Shown here: piece by piece, positions 1-12,357 of the stretch
Numbering within the stretch: the first letter of the stretch is position 1
Layout: each line of letters begins with the position of its first letter
Assembly: GCF_964204645.1 (NCBI RefSeq)
Contig: NC_134029.1
Location: 15,244,850-15,308,849, forward strand
Direction: 5' to 3'
From: Tubulanus polymorphus
Lineage: Eukaryota; Nemertea; Palaeonemertea; Tubulaniformes; Tubulanidae
DNA length: 64,000 bases
Notes under the pieces: model-generated
Seen by the model: only the letters and a program-made list of their open reading frames with translations
What the model was told of the DNA's origin: nothing
The model's database searches: none
Translations under genes and position numbers: made by a program

Positions 1-208
1 ATTCATGCATCTTCAACTCCAAATTCAATTCACTTGAACTAGTAGCGAATTAAAATGAAGTGATCGGCTATTAGTACACGTTTGTATATTTTCCGTTTTG
101 TATGATTTATCGGTTTTTGACGTAAAGAGAACTCGTTCCTTTTAGCAAACATCCTGGATCCTTATCGAAATCACAGGATTGGAATGATTGGATATATTTG
201 CTTTTTAG

Positions 209-334
209 ATATCGATGAATGTCTAGCTATTCCTCGCCTATGTATAGCGGGAAAGTGTATTAACACAGTTGGTTCATACAGATGTGTATGTGAGCAAGGA
301 CAGGTTAAGGATCCTATAGCTGGGGGCTGCAGAG
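209..334 (+). CDS. cbEGF exon 1 of fibrillin-like gene
   Basis: A 126-bp exon encodes one calcium-binding EGF module starting DIDEC and ending CRG. It has six cysteines, the D-x-D-E calcium ligand set at the N-terminus and the hydroxylatable N in [10 protein letters not shown]. The acceptor is TTTTAG at 203-208 and the donor GTAATA starts at 335. Entry and exit phases are both 1, as in fibrillin. The reading frame runs on into the intron on both sides, but only the spliced part is module-like. Confidence 0.88.
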
Positions 335-1320
335 GTAATATATCCATATACGCATTTTTTATTTATTTTCATCTATGTTCGTATCCGTCACATAACACAG
401 AATTAACCTAGGAATTAAACCTAATGTAATTGTTGAATGAACTGATTTATTCTCTCTTTTAATATCACTATGATGTGTGGGATGATATTTTGTTAGTGGC
501 AAATTGATAACGTTTGTGTTGTAAAGCCTTGAATTGCGGGTACCGTAATTTGAATAATTATGTTAAATATGATTTAGCCGATACTGGTTCTATTTTGTTG
601 ATACTATTTAGAGCACATTTTCGGGGCTATAAGAATTAAATCCTTTTCATAATCGGTAGGAAATATTCATGTACTAAAATAAATTAGTGGTTATGTACGG
701 TAATTGCTTTGTAAATTGAACCCATTTTATTCAGCTTTTTATGGCATAGATATTCTGTCAAAATGAAACATTAAATTTACCCGCCAATCTTTCATATTTT
801 ACTCGTCAAACTTTCATTTTTTACCCGTCGAATATTAATGTTAATAAAATATGGAATTATTATAAATCAATGGGTATTATTCAATATGTAACAATTAATA
901 TCTTGTTATATTTATATTTTATAACTTTTTTTATTGAAAATGGTATAAATTATAAATTAAAGAGAAGATTAAGAATTATTAAAAAATTAAAGAATTCTCT
1001 CTCCCTTCCCTCTCAACAACTTAGCAACTGTTATATCTTTTATTCTTTGATACAGTTTTTATTGTTTTGTGAATGTTTACTCCTCATTTATTATACATAT
1101 TTTTTATAAAAAATAAAATCATTATATTATATTTTTATATTCATTTTTTAAATCTTAATTGATTAGAAAACGTAGATAGTTTTATGATATTGAAATGATT
1201 ATGAAATGTGAAAACCATTTATATATATAAACATAAAAATAATGTAAAAATATAATATAATACTTAATCAGTTTATAAAGATTAAATTAAGCAGATTATA
1301 AAGATTAAAAATTAATTGAA
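335..1320. other. Intron sequence, no gene seen
   Basis: This stretch is AT-rich, with no open frame that resembles a protein. A short open frame at 870-1109 has composition-driven Leu/Ile/Tyr content and is not believed. The only recognisable item is the repeat at 775-838. Confidence 0.6.
775..838 (+). repeat. TTTACCCGTCAAA-type minisatellite remnant
   Basis: Three imperfect copies of a roughly 22-bp unit containing (C)CCGYCRAA after a T-run. It is the same unit that makes up the arms of the foldback element at 18264-19128, so this is probably a relic of that family. Confidence 0.6.
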
Positions 1321-1563
1321 TTGGCATTGAATAAAAAATATTTAATAACAGATATCGAAATTATTGCAACAAAATATGGAAATAAATTTGTAGCACATTT
1401 AGAATATTAAGGTTTAAGAAATATCCATAAATTTAGAACATATTTACCAGATGGATTTAATAGATTATCAATTGAAGATAGAGATGATTCAAAATCAAGA
1501 ATATTTAATTCAATTTATAAAGAAAAAGATGAAAACGGACACCATGTTATGGATTTTGAATAA
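1321..1563 (+). pseudogene. Polinton small conserved protein, remnant copy
   Basis: The frame reads KKYLITDIEI, then FRTYLPDGF, then DENGHHVMDFE before a stop, with one internal stop (near 1407). It matches the fuller copy at 13972-14307 and the copy at 34134-34461 in order and spacing. The function is unknown; short alternating strands and length (about 110 aa) would fit a small OB-fold-like or other beta protein, but that is a guess. Surrounding DNA is more AT-rich than the host exons. Confidence 0.6.
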
Positions 1564-1649
1564 AAAATATTATAAAAATTTCTGAAATAAGAAAATATTA
1601 AAAAAATATTATTCAATATTACAATTCATATTATAGAATATTATTTTAT

Positions 1650-1695
1650 TAGGGTTTTCACAGAAAACCCCATTGAGATTCGCGTGTTTCTTATT
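1650..1695 (-). repeat. Single copy of the GGGTTTTCTGTG hairpin repeat
   Basis: An imperfect inverted repeat (AGGGTTTTC / GAAAACCC) is followed by a GAGATTCGCGTG tract. On the minus strand it matches the 54-bp unit tandemly repeated at 54306-54460. Confidence 0.6.
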
Positions 1696-1747
1696 ATCAT
1701 TATTATTTTATTGTCACACTATTTGCACTAAAAGAACATAGGCTTTG

Positions 1748-2002
1748 TTACCTTGCCACTTTCAAATATTCTTTGAGTTCATAACCACTCAATTTGCCTC
1801 TAGTTTCTTTAAGTCCTAATAATGTTTTTAAACTCGGGGTTGGTATTTTCGGCAATTCTTGAATCGTTGATTGTTTAGTTGTTATTATTTCGTCCACAAT
1901 TGTTACTAATTGTTGATAGTTGTCTAAAAGTTTCTTAAGCTTTTCGATAGTTTGGTCGTCTATCTCTTTTACGTTCTCTTGAGATGGTGTGTTAATATCC
2001 AT
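1748..2002 (-). CDS. Unrecognised ORF, 84 aa or longer
   Basis: A minus-strand frame encodes a charged, probably helical segment (IEKLKKLLDNYQQL) followed by a Pro-rich stretch and a basic C-terminus. The frame stays open above the first Met through an acidic stretch (PESEEEPET). It lies between Polinton fragments and next to the hairpin repeat at 1650. I do not recognise it; it may be a piece of a mobile-element protein or chance coding. Confidence 0.3.
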   Translation of the reverse strand: MDINTPSQENVKEIDDQTIEKLKKLLDNYQQLVTIVDEIITTKQSTIQELPKIPTPSLKTLLGLKETRGKLSGYELKEYLKVAR

Positions 2003-2199
2003 CGTTTCTGGTTCCTCTTCACTTTCTGGTGTTTGACTTGCAAATTGTAATTGACTTGCAATTGTATGCCATTTTATTAATCTAAAAGATATCTATCTAA
2101 CGTAAAATAGAATTAACTTATGAAGTGGTTGTTGCGAAATATAATCACTGCACTTAAATATATTCAAAGTAGCCCCTTTCCGATTTCTTAATAACTACA

Positions 2200-3420
2200 A
2201 AAACGGTACTTACATTTATAGCTGGAACCGAAAAGAATCTGTTGTGTTTGAAATTCTCAGTTTACAGGAAACCCACTTATTCTGGATCCTACTTGCATTA
2301 TTTTCCCTTTACCACTGATAGCATAAAAGTCGGTGTTGCTCAAGGATTATTTCTTCGTGCTTTAAGGCTTTGCGACCCCCTTTTTCTCGATGATGAACTC
2401 ACCCAGATCCCTTAATAAGTTAGCTTATCCTAACGACCTTTTGAATAAAGCTTTTTCGAGTACGTCACACCCATTTTTGTAATTATTGAGTTTTGCCCCT
2501 TCAGAAACAGCTCATCGTCGTACCTTTTGTTCCTTTTTTGGAAAAATCAAAACCCCCTTCATCTCCTTAACAAACAGTTCGTTTTCACTTACAATAATTA
2601 ACTTAGTCATAACTTAACTCACAATTCCAGCAAAACGGAACCTTTGAACATTATTGTATAGAAAATACATTGTAAAGTATGTAATAAAATATATATTGGT
2701 GAAACTGGGCGTGATTTGAACAAGCGCCTCAGAGAACATAAAATAACGTAAAAAATTTCAAACCTGAGAGAGGAGTAGCTAATCACGTTTATGAAACTAG
2801 TCACAATTTTGATTTTTATAATGCCGCTTTTATCTTTCCCTGTCCCGATAAAACCAAACGTCACATTATGGAATCTGCCCTTATTATTGAAAATATGGTT
2901 AAATGAGTTAATTCGAATAACGGTTTTTTCTTCACAATATTTTGATCTCTAAATTTCTCGCTTCACTTGTACCCCCACTAATATAATCCGTTAGCTTGTT
3001 TTTTTCCGTTTGACACTTCCACTCACTCACTACCTTACTCATTCCTTGATTATCCATTTGATGTTCTTGCCTTTTGTTTTTGTCTGATAACCCCTTAGTT
3101 TGTCTGCTTTTGAACCCTGTGGACTTTGTTTTTAGATTACTTTAATCTCGCACTACATCCCCTTAGTTTGTGGTTTGCCTTCTTTGTTTTCTTTCTTAGT
3201 GTTCCGGCTTTTGTTATTTAATTACTTTAATCTTAATCCTTTAATCTTTATCATTTGTCATATTCTTGTATAAATATCCTGTCATTTGATTTTGTTCTCA
3301 GTACCCCTGATGATGGCTAACAGTTGTAAGCCGAAACGTCGCTCCTCAAATACAATCATTCTGATATAGAATTTTTCAATCTTGGCTTCGTTATTGTGGG
3401 ATTTCTCTCGTCACGGGTAT
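2200..3420 (+). mobile_element. Penelope-like retroelement, 3' part
   Basis: The plus strand from about 2257 reads SVYRKPTYSGSYLHYF and then KVGVAQGLFLRALRLCDP, the typical end of a Penelope reverse transcriptase. A frame around 2650-2750 reads HCKVCNKIYIGETGRDLNKR, a GIY-YIG endonuclease core, and HIMESALIIENMVK follows at about 2862-2904. Several stops and frame changes make it a pseudogene. The rest, to about 3420, is a 3' untranslated region with a hammerhead-like motif at 3300-3345. Such EN+ Penelope elements are common in marine invertebrates. Confidence 0.78.
3300..3345 (+). ncRNA. Hammerhead-ribozyme-like motif of the Penelope element
   Basis: CTGATGA at 3307-3313 is followed by a stem GGCT/AGCC (3315-3318 with 3329-3332) and then GAAAC at 3333-3337, which is the order of the hammerhead core. 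One extra T at 3314 separates the core from stem II, so the fold is imperfect. Hammerheads in Penelope terminal repeats are established; activity here is doubtful. Confidence 0.4.
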
Positions 3421-3593
3421 GGTATATTTAAGTGGTAATAAGATAATATAAAACTACCTAAGATTTTTTGTTTTTCAATTAGATATAAACAAAGATGATT
3501 TTATAAATTTGTTAGAAACAAAATTATAAAATTATAAAATATTATAAATATATCTGAAATTATAAATATTTAGAAAAATATTATCAAATGTTA

Positions 3594-3975
3594 CAAAAGG
3601 TTTAAGTAATAATCACTAATTTAGAACATTTTTACCAGATAGATTTTGAATGATTTTTAATAAAAATTTTCTATGATAAGTGGATACTAACAACAAGAAA
3701 AATCATAGCCCATATGTAAAATTAATATAGATAAATCACAAAAATTTAGACATCTAAAACACATTTAGAAATAAATTGAAATTAGAATATAATAATGAAA
3801 AATGTAATCAATCATTTAGTGAAAAAATATACTATGATCAACATTTAAAATCTAAAATTCATATTAGAAATTTAAATAAGAATATTTTAGTTGAAGATTA
3901 TTTCGATGAAAATAATGATAAAAAACAAGAGACAATAAGGAAAATAAAAAATAAATTGAACAAGGTGCCCACGGG
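3594..3975 (+). pseudogene. Polinton small protein plus zinc-finger gene, remnants
   Basis: Around 3600-3655 the plus strand still reads FRTFLPDRF, the signature of the small conserved Polinton protein. From 3776 a frame reads KLEYNNEKCNQSFSEKIYYD and HLKSKIHIRNLNKNI, matching the second C2H2-like finger of the copy at 14344-14616, with the first Cys of the pair lost. Order and strand are the same as at 13972-14616, so this is a second copy of that left-end block. It decays into host-like sequence near 3960. Confidence 0.6.
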
Positions 3976-5596
3976 CACTGTTAGTTTTAGCGCAGAAGTT
4001 AGTGAATTGAAGTTGGAGTTAATCATATGCACCATAATAGACGATACATTGGTTTAGTAAGGTGCTCTATCAGCTTATACTTGACATAAAAGGAAATGCA
4101 TGTTATAAAAGTATAAGGTAATTAGATTTTAAATGACAAACAGTGGTTTATACGAGGAGGAGAAGTTAGATACATAGAACATTTTAAGAAGGCCTTATAG
4201 ATTTTGAAATGAAATACGTATAATAATTATAAATTATAAGCCTCCTAATAAATTATAAGGTTTCGTTAAATCAAAAGCATCTCAGATGTCATATTTATAT
4301 TTTTGTTGCTGAAGCTGAAATCAAAGCAGCTGTATTGGGAGATGAGTAAGAATTCTAAGTTCCATACAAACTCTGTCAGGATTTTCAGGATTCAAAGCCG
4401 AGACCTAATGCTAAAAATTGATACCTTGTCTCTCCACTCAGCTGAGCTTAAAAATTATAAAATTCTACCCTGTACATTTTTTTAAACCATATTTTTCTAA
4501 ACCTTATTTATACTATAACAGACCCAGTAGTTTTTGAAATAAATGGATAAAGTTTATAACATTTTAAAACTAAAATGATTCTTTCTGTGAGGTCGGTTAG
4601 CATTCTAATGAATTCACTATCTATTCTCAAACAACAGTAGATCAGTTCGATCTTTATTCGCCGGACGGAAGCGACAGTCCACGTTCCCTCGAAGTATCAT
4701 TCCAACGGCGATGCAGTTTAAAGCACTCCGTATGAGAAAGCGTGGGGATCGCGGCTACCCTGCTACGTAACCATCTCGTCATACACCTTAGCGTCTAGTA
4801 GTAGCGCAAGAGAGGCAGAGGTCAACAAGACGAATCCCACGCAGAGGCAGGATCGTAGCGAGTAAGCCACATTAAATTCTGCGTTCGAATTCATCTGTAT
4901 ACTACACAATATTGGTCGACCTTTATGGTGTTTTTAATGCGAATTAGAATTGTTTGAAATTCATCTTCATTTCGATACAAACATTTTTTTTCGTGAAGAT
5001 AATCCCGGGGTATGCATAATTAATTTTAATTCAAATATTTTCAAAAAATTTTTTTTTATTAAGAGAATATCCTTTGTCTAAAGATTAACTGCTTCGTTGA
5101 TGATATTGGTGAGCTTCATGTGTTTCTAAAACGAGGGCGCTCATCACAGCTCAGCAGTAAATACGGCAAACTGCGCCGCACATCGACATGCAGTTCTCAG
5201 CACAGTACAAGATAAATGAAAAATCCTCGTCAATTTTGTTTCTTTTGTTGTTTTCTTATTGAAGAATTTGTTATGTTATATCAGTAATATATAAAAAGCC
5301 TACTAGTAAATTCGACAGCAAATGTTGTACAATTCCGCTCATTTTGTATTTACGTTAGTAGATCAAGATGACGTCACACGACATCACTAAAAATCCCCCA
5401 AAACTACATAAAATTGTCAATTTACCCAATTTAGGCTCATCAATAGCCTTCAAAAGCAGTCGCCACTTAGCTACCATTATAACAGCCAACTTAATGCAGG
5501 ACGTAGCCCGTGAATTATTTCACTCTCGGAGGAGATAGCGGTCAACACGAATTCAACACTCCGTTTAATACTAATAGATTCAGCTGTGCTGAATCT
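3976..5596. other. Intron sequence, no gene seen
   Basis: This stretch has mixed composition with a GC-richer patch at about 4650-4870. No splice-bounded EGF module, tRNA or transposon protein was found on either strand. The open frame at 4303-4485 has no recognisable content. Confidence 0.5.
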
Positions 5597-8510
5597 AAAA
5601 ATTAATTATCATACATTGAAAATGTTAGAAATTATATTAATTCATTAAATCCCAAAAAAAGAAATAGAAATAACCGAAGCATTTAAATCGAATATTGGTC
5701 CAGCAGCTATTGAATTTGAATTTTATAAAGGTTAAACATTAGAAGAAAATAAAATCATTTAGAAAATATAAAAATATTATGAAAATAATTACAGATGTAA
5801 AGTATCCAAAAATAAGTATATCATCAAAAGTTGAATTTAAAAAAACTTAAGATAAACCAATATTTAATAGTCAATCTCATTCACAACATATTATTTCAAA
5901 AAGACATATAGATGATAAATTAAATAAATGTTATAATGGTTTTTAAAATAAAGTAGAAGAGACAAATTTTGAAGGAACTGGTTTAATATTTGATGAAATT
6001 ATATTTGTGACTGAATAATAGATGAAACCAATAGATGAAAATAATTTATCATATTATAAAGATGATATTATAAATGCATCGAGTTATATCAAATTACCAT
6101 TTAAAACTAATGCTGTGACAAACATAAACAATTTTGATGACAAATATTTCTTTTCTAATCAATTATTAGTTGTTTACATCCTACAATATTAATATTTGTA
6201 GATTAACAAACTATAAACAATTTGAAAATAATCATAAAATAGATAATTATCCTGTTAAAATTAAACAAATTCCAATAATAGAAAGAGATAATAATCTAAA
6301 AATTAATGTGTTCAAAAACGAATGGTAATAATATAAAACATTTACGTTAGAACCTTTATACTTATCAAAAGATTATGATAAAAATGATGTTATAGATATA
6401 TCATATTATGAAAATCATTATGTGGATAAAACAAATTGAATTATTTTTTCGAACAGAAAATGATCATAATTATAAAATATTTCTATGTAGAAAATGTACC
6501 ACTACATTTTATTCAGAGAGTTCCTTAGGAAATCATAAACAATAATGGGATAATCATGATTATTGTAAATTGATAATGCCAAATGAAAAACATAAAATAT
6601 TAGAATTTAAGAAATACGAATACAAGAATAAAGTACCATGTGTAATAAATGGTGATTTTGAATCATTAGATAAAGAATTAATGATCAAGACAGAAAAGAA
6701 ATATATTATAAAAGAAAGAAATTAAATTCAAATAAAAATGTTATCAATAATTTTTGTGATTTATTAATTGAATGTGAAATAAAATTAAGTAAATTGTTAA
6801 ATAAGAATGAAGGAATTATTATGACAGAACAAGATGAAGAAGACCTTAATTTTGCAGATAAATGATTTTATTGTGGAAAGGTATTCAATTTAAAAGATAA
6901 CATAGTTAACAATTATGTCATAAAATAGAAGAAATTAATAATGAAATCGAAAAATTAATTTCGAAAATAAAATAATACGAAATTATAAATCTAAAATGCT
7001 AGTTAAAACATCTGAAAATTATATATCTTTTCAATTTGGTCGTTTAGGATTTATAGATTCATATAGATTTTTAAGTAGTTCTTTTGATATTTTAACAAAA
7101 CGTTTAATTATTGATGAATTATTATCCAAATGATAATGATTTTCATAAAAATCATAATGATTTTGAAATAACTTAATTATCAAAACAACCATTTCATGAA
7201 GATCAACTTTTTAATAGAACATTAAACATTTGGAATCATCTTAAAATGAAAAATCATGGAAAATTAGTTGATTTATACTTAAAATCCGTTGTTTTATTAT
7301 GATCTGATATATTTGAATGATTTTGAGATGTAAAACTAACATGTTTTAATAATGATCCTTGTCATGGTTATTCTAGTCACGGTTCAACTTGCGATTGTGG
7401 ATTGAAATTTACTGATATAGAAATGGATTTATTAACAAATATAGATCAATTATTATCATTATTTGAAAATGCATTTAGCGGAGGTGTTTCTTGTTTTAGG
7501 TGATAGATTTTAATATAAATGATAATCCTGGATATAAATTATTACATACAGATCCAAATAATTTATATGGATGGGCAATGTTGGAACCACAGCCATATGG
7601 AATTTTTTTCGAATTAACAGAAGTTATAGATAATAAATATGATTGGAAAAAAATAATATCAAATATTGATGATAATTCTGAAATTGGTTATACTTTTGTT
7701 GTAGATTTAGAATAATCAGATAAGATAAATTATAAATCAATACATTTAGTATATATTCCACAACATAAAACTGTAAAACATGAAGAATTATCTAATTATC
7801 AAAAATGAATTAAACCTGAAAATTATAATAATACATTCAAATTTATGGTAACTCAAGAAAATAAATATAATTACGTTATTCATGATAGAATTTTAAATTT
7901 TATCTAAAACAAGGAATGATATTGAAAAAGTACATAGATATATTTCATTTAGTCAATCGAAATGGTTAGAAAAATACATCGATTTTATTACAAACAAAGA
8001 ATGATATCTAAAACTGATTTTCAAATAGTTTTTTTTAAGCTCATTAATAATGCATTTTATGGTAAAACATGTGAAAATATTAGATATAGAAATGGTATTG
8101 GATAAGTTTGTAATGGAAAAAGAATTAGACATTTACAAACATATCCAAAGTTAGGAAAGAGATAATTTGATGAAAATTTAGCAGTAGCAAAAATGAAAAG
8201 AACATCAATGAAATTTAATAAACCAGTTCATGTTAGAGCTTCAGTTTAGAAATTTCAAAATTTTTAATGTATGACTTTTATTATAATGTTTTAAAACCAC
8301 ATTTTTGTGAAAAACATAGAAATACTTTATTTTGACACCGATTTATATAATTTGAAAATGAAAACAACTATTTTAGTAAATAATTTAAAAACATTGAAAT
8401 ATCATTTTGATTTAAGTAACTATCCTAAAAATCATGAATTATTTAGTAATGAAAATAAAAAAGTCCCAGGTAAATTTATAGATGAATTAGGAGGTGAAGA
8501 AATCATAGAA
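5597..8510 (+). pseudogene. Polinton DNA polymerase B, decayed copy 1
   Basis: Fragments in several frames follow the order of a protein-primed family B polymerase: N-terminal ENVRNYI and IGPAAIEFEF; SIISCLHPT; ELFFRTENDH with a CRKC half-finger; GDFESLDKEL, the Exo I block; YISFQFGRLGFIDSYRF; DPNNLYGWAM in the Pol A region (7500-7715); and IEILYFDTD at the Pol C catalytic motif (from about 8310). It has dozens of stops and frameshifts and a lost treble-clef segment. The catalytic site has no intein, unlike the polymerase at 39497-43903. Confidence 0.82.
6060..8510 (+). repeat. 2451-bp tandem duplication, unit 1
   Basis: This segment is repeated immediately downstream at a constant offset of 2451 bp. 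By eye only about half a dozen substitutions separate the two units. The junction at 8510/8511 shares only two or three A residues with the flanks. Confidence 0.95.
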
Positions 8511-10961
8511 AGATGATATTATAAATGCATCGAGTTATATCAAATTACCATTTAAAACTAATGCTGTGACAAACATAAACAATTTTGATGACAAATATTT
8601 CTTTTCTAATCAATTATTAGTTGTTTACATCCTACAATATTAATATTTGTAGATTAACAAACTATAAACAATTTGAAAATAATCATAAAATAGATAATTA
8701 TCCTGTTAAAATTAAACAAATTCCAATAATAGAAAGAGATAATAATCTAAAAATTAATGTGTTCAAAAACGAATGGTAATAATATAAAACATTTACGTTA
8801 GAACCTTTATACTTATCAAAAGATTATGATAAAAATGATGTTATAGATATATCATATTATGAAAATCATTATGTGGATAAAACAAATTGAATTATTTTTT
8901 CGAACAGAAAATGATCATAATTATAAAATATTTCTATGTAGAAAATGTACCACTACATTTTATTCAGAGAGTTCCTTAGGAAATCATAAACAATAATGGG
9001 ATAATCATGATTATTGTAAATTGATAATGCCAAATGAAAAACATAAAATATTAGAATTTAAGAAATACGAATACAAGAATAAAGTACCATGTGTAATAAA
9101 TGGTGATTTTGAATCATTAGATAAAGAATTAATGATCAAGACAGAAAAGAAATATATTATAAAAGAAAGAAATTAAATTCAAATAAAAATGTTATCAATA
9201 ATTTTTGTGATTTATTAATTGAATGTGAAATAAAATTAAGTAAATTGTTAAATAAGAATGAAGGAATTATTATGACAGACCAAGATGAAGAAGACCTTAA
9301 TTTTGCAGATAAATGATTTTATTGTGGAAAGGTATTCAATTTAAAAGATAACATAGTTAACAATTATGTCATAAAATATAAGAAATTAATAATGAAATCG
9401 AAAAATTTATTTCGAAAATAAAATAATACGAAATTATAAATCTAAAATGCTAGTTAAAACATCTGAAAATTATATATCTTTTCAATTTGGTCGTTTAGGA
9501 TTTATAGATTCATATAGATTTTTAAGTAGTTCTTTTGATATTTTAACAAAACGTTTAATTATTGATGAATTATTATCCAAATGATAATGATTTTCATAAA
9601 AATCATAATGATTTTGAAATAACTTAATTATCAAAACAACCATTTCATGAAGATCAACTTTTTAATAGAACATTAAACATTTGGAATCATCTTAAAATGA
9701 AAAATCATGGAAAATTAGTTGATTTATACTTAAAATCCGTTGTTTTATTATGATCTGATATATTTGAATGATTTTGAGATGTAAAACTAACATGTTTTAA
9801 TAATGATCCTTGTCATGGTTATTCTAGTCACGGTTCAACTTGCGATTGTGGATTGAAATTTACTGATATAGAAATGGATTTATTAACAAATATAGATCAA
9901 TTATTATCATTATTTGAAAATGCATTTAGCGGAGGTGTTTCTTGTTTTAGGTGATAGATTTTAATATAAATGATAATCCTGGATATAAATTATTACATAC
10001 AGATCCAAATAATTTATATGGATGGGCATTGTTGGAACCACAGCCATATGGAATTTTTTTCGAATTAACAGAAGTTATAGATAATAAATATGATTGGAAA
10101 AAAATAATATCAAATATTGATGATAATTCTGAAATTGGTTATACTTTTGTTGTAGATTTAGAATAATCAGATAAGATAAATTATAAATCAATACATTTAG
10201 TATATTGTCCACAACATAAAACTGTAAAACATGAAGAATTATCTAATTATCAAAAATGAATTAAACCTGAAAATTATAATAATACATTCAAATTTATGGT
10301 AACTCAAGAAAATAAATATAATTACGTTATTCATGATAGAATTTTAAATTTTATCTAAAACAAGGAATGATATTGAAAAAGTACATAGATATATTTCATT
10401 TAGTCAATCGAAATGGTTAGAAAAATACATCGATTTTATTACAAACAAAGAATGATATCTAAAACTGATTTTCAAATAGTTTTTTTTAAGCTCATTAATA
10501 ATGCATTTTATGGTAAAACATGTGAAAATATTAGATATAGAAATGGTATTGGATAAGTTTGTAATGGAAAAAGAATTAGACATTTACAAACATATCCAAA
10601 GTTAGGAAAGAGATAATTTGATGAAAATTTAGCAGTAGCAAAAATGAAAAGAACATCAATGAAATTTAATAAACCAGTTCATGTTAGAGCTTCAGTTTAG
10701 AAATTTCAAAATTTTTAATGTATGACTTTTATTATAATGTTTTAAAACCACATTTTTGTGAAAAACATAGAAATACTTTATTTTGACACCGATTTATATA
10801 ATTTGAAAATGAAAACAACTATTTTAGTAAATAATTTAAAAACATTGAAATATCATTTTGATTTAAGTAACTATCCTAAAAATCATGAATTATTTAGTAA
10901 TGAAAATAAAAAAGTCCCAGGTAAATTTATAGATGAATTAGGAGGTGAAGAAATCATAGAA
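8511..10961 (+). repeat. 2451-bp tandem duplication, unit 2
   Basis: Near-identical to 6060-8510. Differences seen include an M/L codon at about 10027 and single changes near 9280, 9380, 9404 and 10205. The right junction continues into unique PolB sequence. Confidence 0.95.
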
Positions 10962-11260
10962 TTTTTTGGAATTAGATCAAAAATTTATTCATATAAAACA
11001 AAAACAAAAAGGTATAACAAAAAGTGCAGTACAAAAAATATTAAATCAAATGATTATATAAATTGTATTTTCAATGAGGAAGTTAGAAATAATAAAACAA
11101 AATGTTTAATATCAGAAGATCATGAAATGTTTATAAACAAATAGAAACATTTAGTTTGAATCCATTTGATGATAAAAGATGTATTTTAGGTAATGGAATT
11201 CATACAGTTGCTTATGGTTGCAATTAAGATGAATATCTATATTTATAATGTTGGAAGTTT
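8511..11260 (+). pseudogene. Polinton DNA polymerase B, duplicated part and C-terminus
   Basis: The second copy of the polymerase body lies at a constant offset from the first and, unlike it, runs on to the C-terminus. From 10758 an open frame of 128 codons covers IEILYFDTD (Pol C, no intein) and FIDELGGEEIIEFFGIRSK. Then come SLNPFDDKRCILGNGIHT and a stop-rich end. The catalytic TDS reads TDL. Its decay is older than the duplication, because both units share the same stops. Confidence 0.82.
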
Positions 11261-11363
11261 TATTTCAATAAATGGAATCCGAAAAAATAAAATCTCAATA
11301 TAATATTAATAATAGAGTTGTTAATAGATATAATTATGAAAATGTTCAAATTGTTAATTAAGT

Positions 11364-12349
11364 ATGGAAGTATGGAAGCCCTGAAACGACATTACGAATT
11401 ACGTTTTACGTTTTACGAATTACGTTTTTCGAATTACGAGTTAGGTTAACGATTTACCATATGAGCTCCCTGCTTTTCGTGTGTTACGCGAGGTTAAGGT
11501 CTTATACAATTAGGTTTAATTATTATACAATTAATTTTCTTATTTTTTTTTTTTTTTTTTCTTTTTTATACGAATTACGTTTTTCGACTTACGTTTTACG
11601 AATTACGTTTTACGACTTAGGTTTTACGAATTACGTTCTATGAACGCTTCACGGGCTTTGCAATGAAGTCGAATCATGACGAAGAATGAATCGACTGAAT
11701 TCATTTTGCATTTCGAAATATATACATGTATATATCAATAGTAAAATTTACGGAGTTTCGTATGCATTTTTTATTACAATATAGAGTAATAATGAGACCA
11801 AGGAAGTCAAAAAGTGACTTATCATAATTTCAAATGATTAAAAGTATAGAGATTCAGCCTGCATACGGCCAGATTCTTAATTAATAAATTACGAACACTG
11901 ACACTGTGTTTGGCAAGGGCACGATGATTTAAGACGATACAAAGGCTGAAATTATCCGGGGTTCATGGAGATAAAAAGGAATTGAACTCATCGGATACAA
12001 TTGTTCAATTGTAACAAATGATCAGAACAAGTCTTAGATTTTAATAATGAAAATATATATTTATATTTGAAAGCAAAGCGTTTGGGCTGCAATGTCATCC
12101 ATCTAGTCGTACTTAGTTGAGGAAGCATTCGGCAAAAAATTACAACCGATCACACAACAGTGCTGCCTTCTGCCTGCTACCCAAAGTTATTCACGACACG
12201 GTCGGAGAGTGCATCACAACCTTGACCTCTTGTGACAAATTGAACCGATATGTAGTGGTAAATCGTTGCCCAAAATGTAAGTAGTAAAACGTAAGTCGTA
12301 ATTCGTAAAACGTAAAACGTATATCGTAATGTCGTTTCAGGGCTTCCAT
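11364..12349. mobile_element. hAT-like nonautonomous DNA transposon
   Basis: Ends share an inverted repeat of about 50 bp (GGAAGCCCTGAAACGACATT inward on both sides). The flanks are a perfect 8-bp direct repeat, AATTAAGT, at 11356-11363 and 12350-12357. Subterminal DNA is full of short ACGAATTACGTTTTACG repeats. There is no transposase. It sits inside Polinton sequence just upstream of the HNH gene remnant. The 8-bp duplication suggests hAT, but the outer ends are not a classic CAGGG, so the class is tentative. Confidence 0.82.
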
Positions 12350-12357
12350 AATTAAGT

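Noticed and set aside
7290-7340. Possible TGA-as-Trp recoding in Polinton genes
   Set aside because: Aligned to the 10.2-kb element, TGA codons here fall at Leu, Asn and Arg positions, and the TGA near 41092 faces Phe in the other copy, so they are plain nonsense changes.
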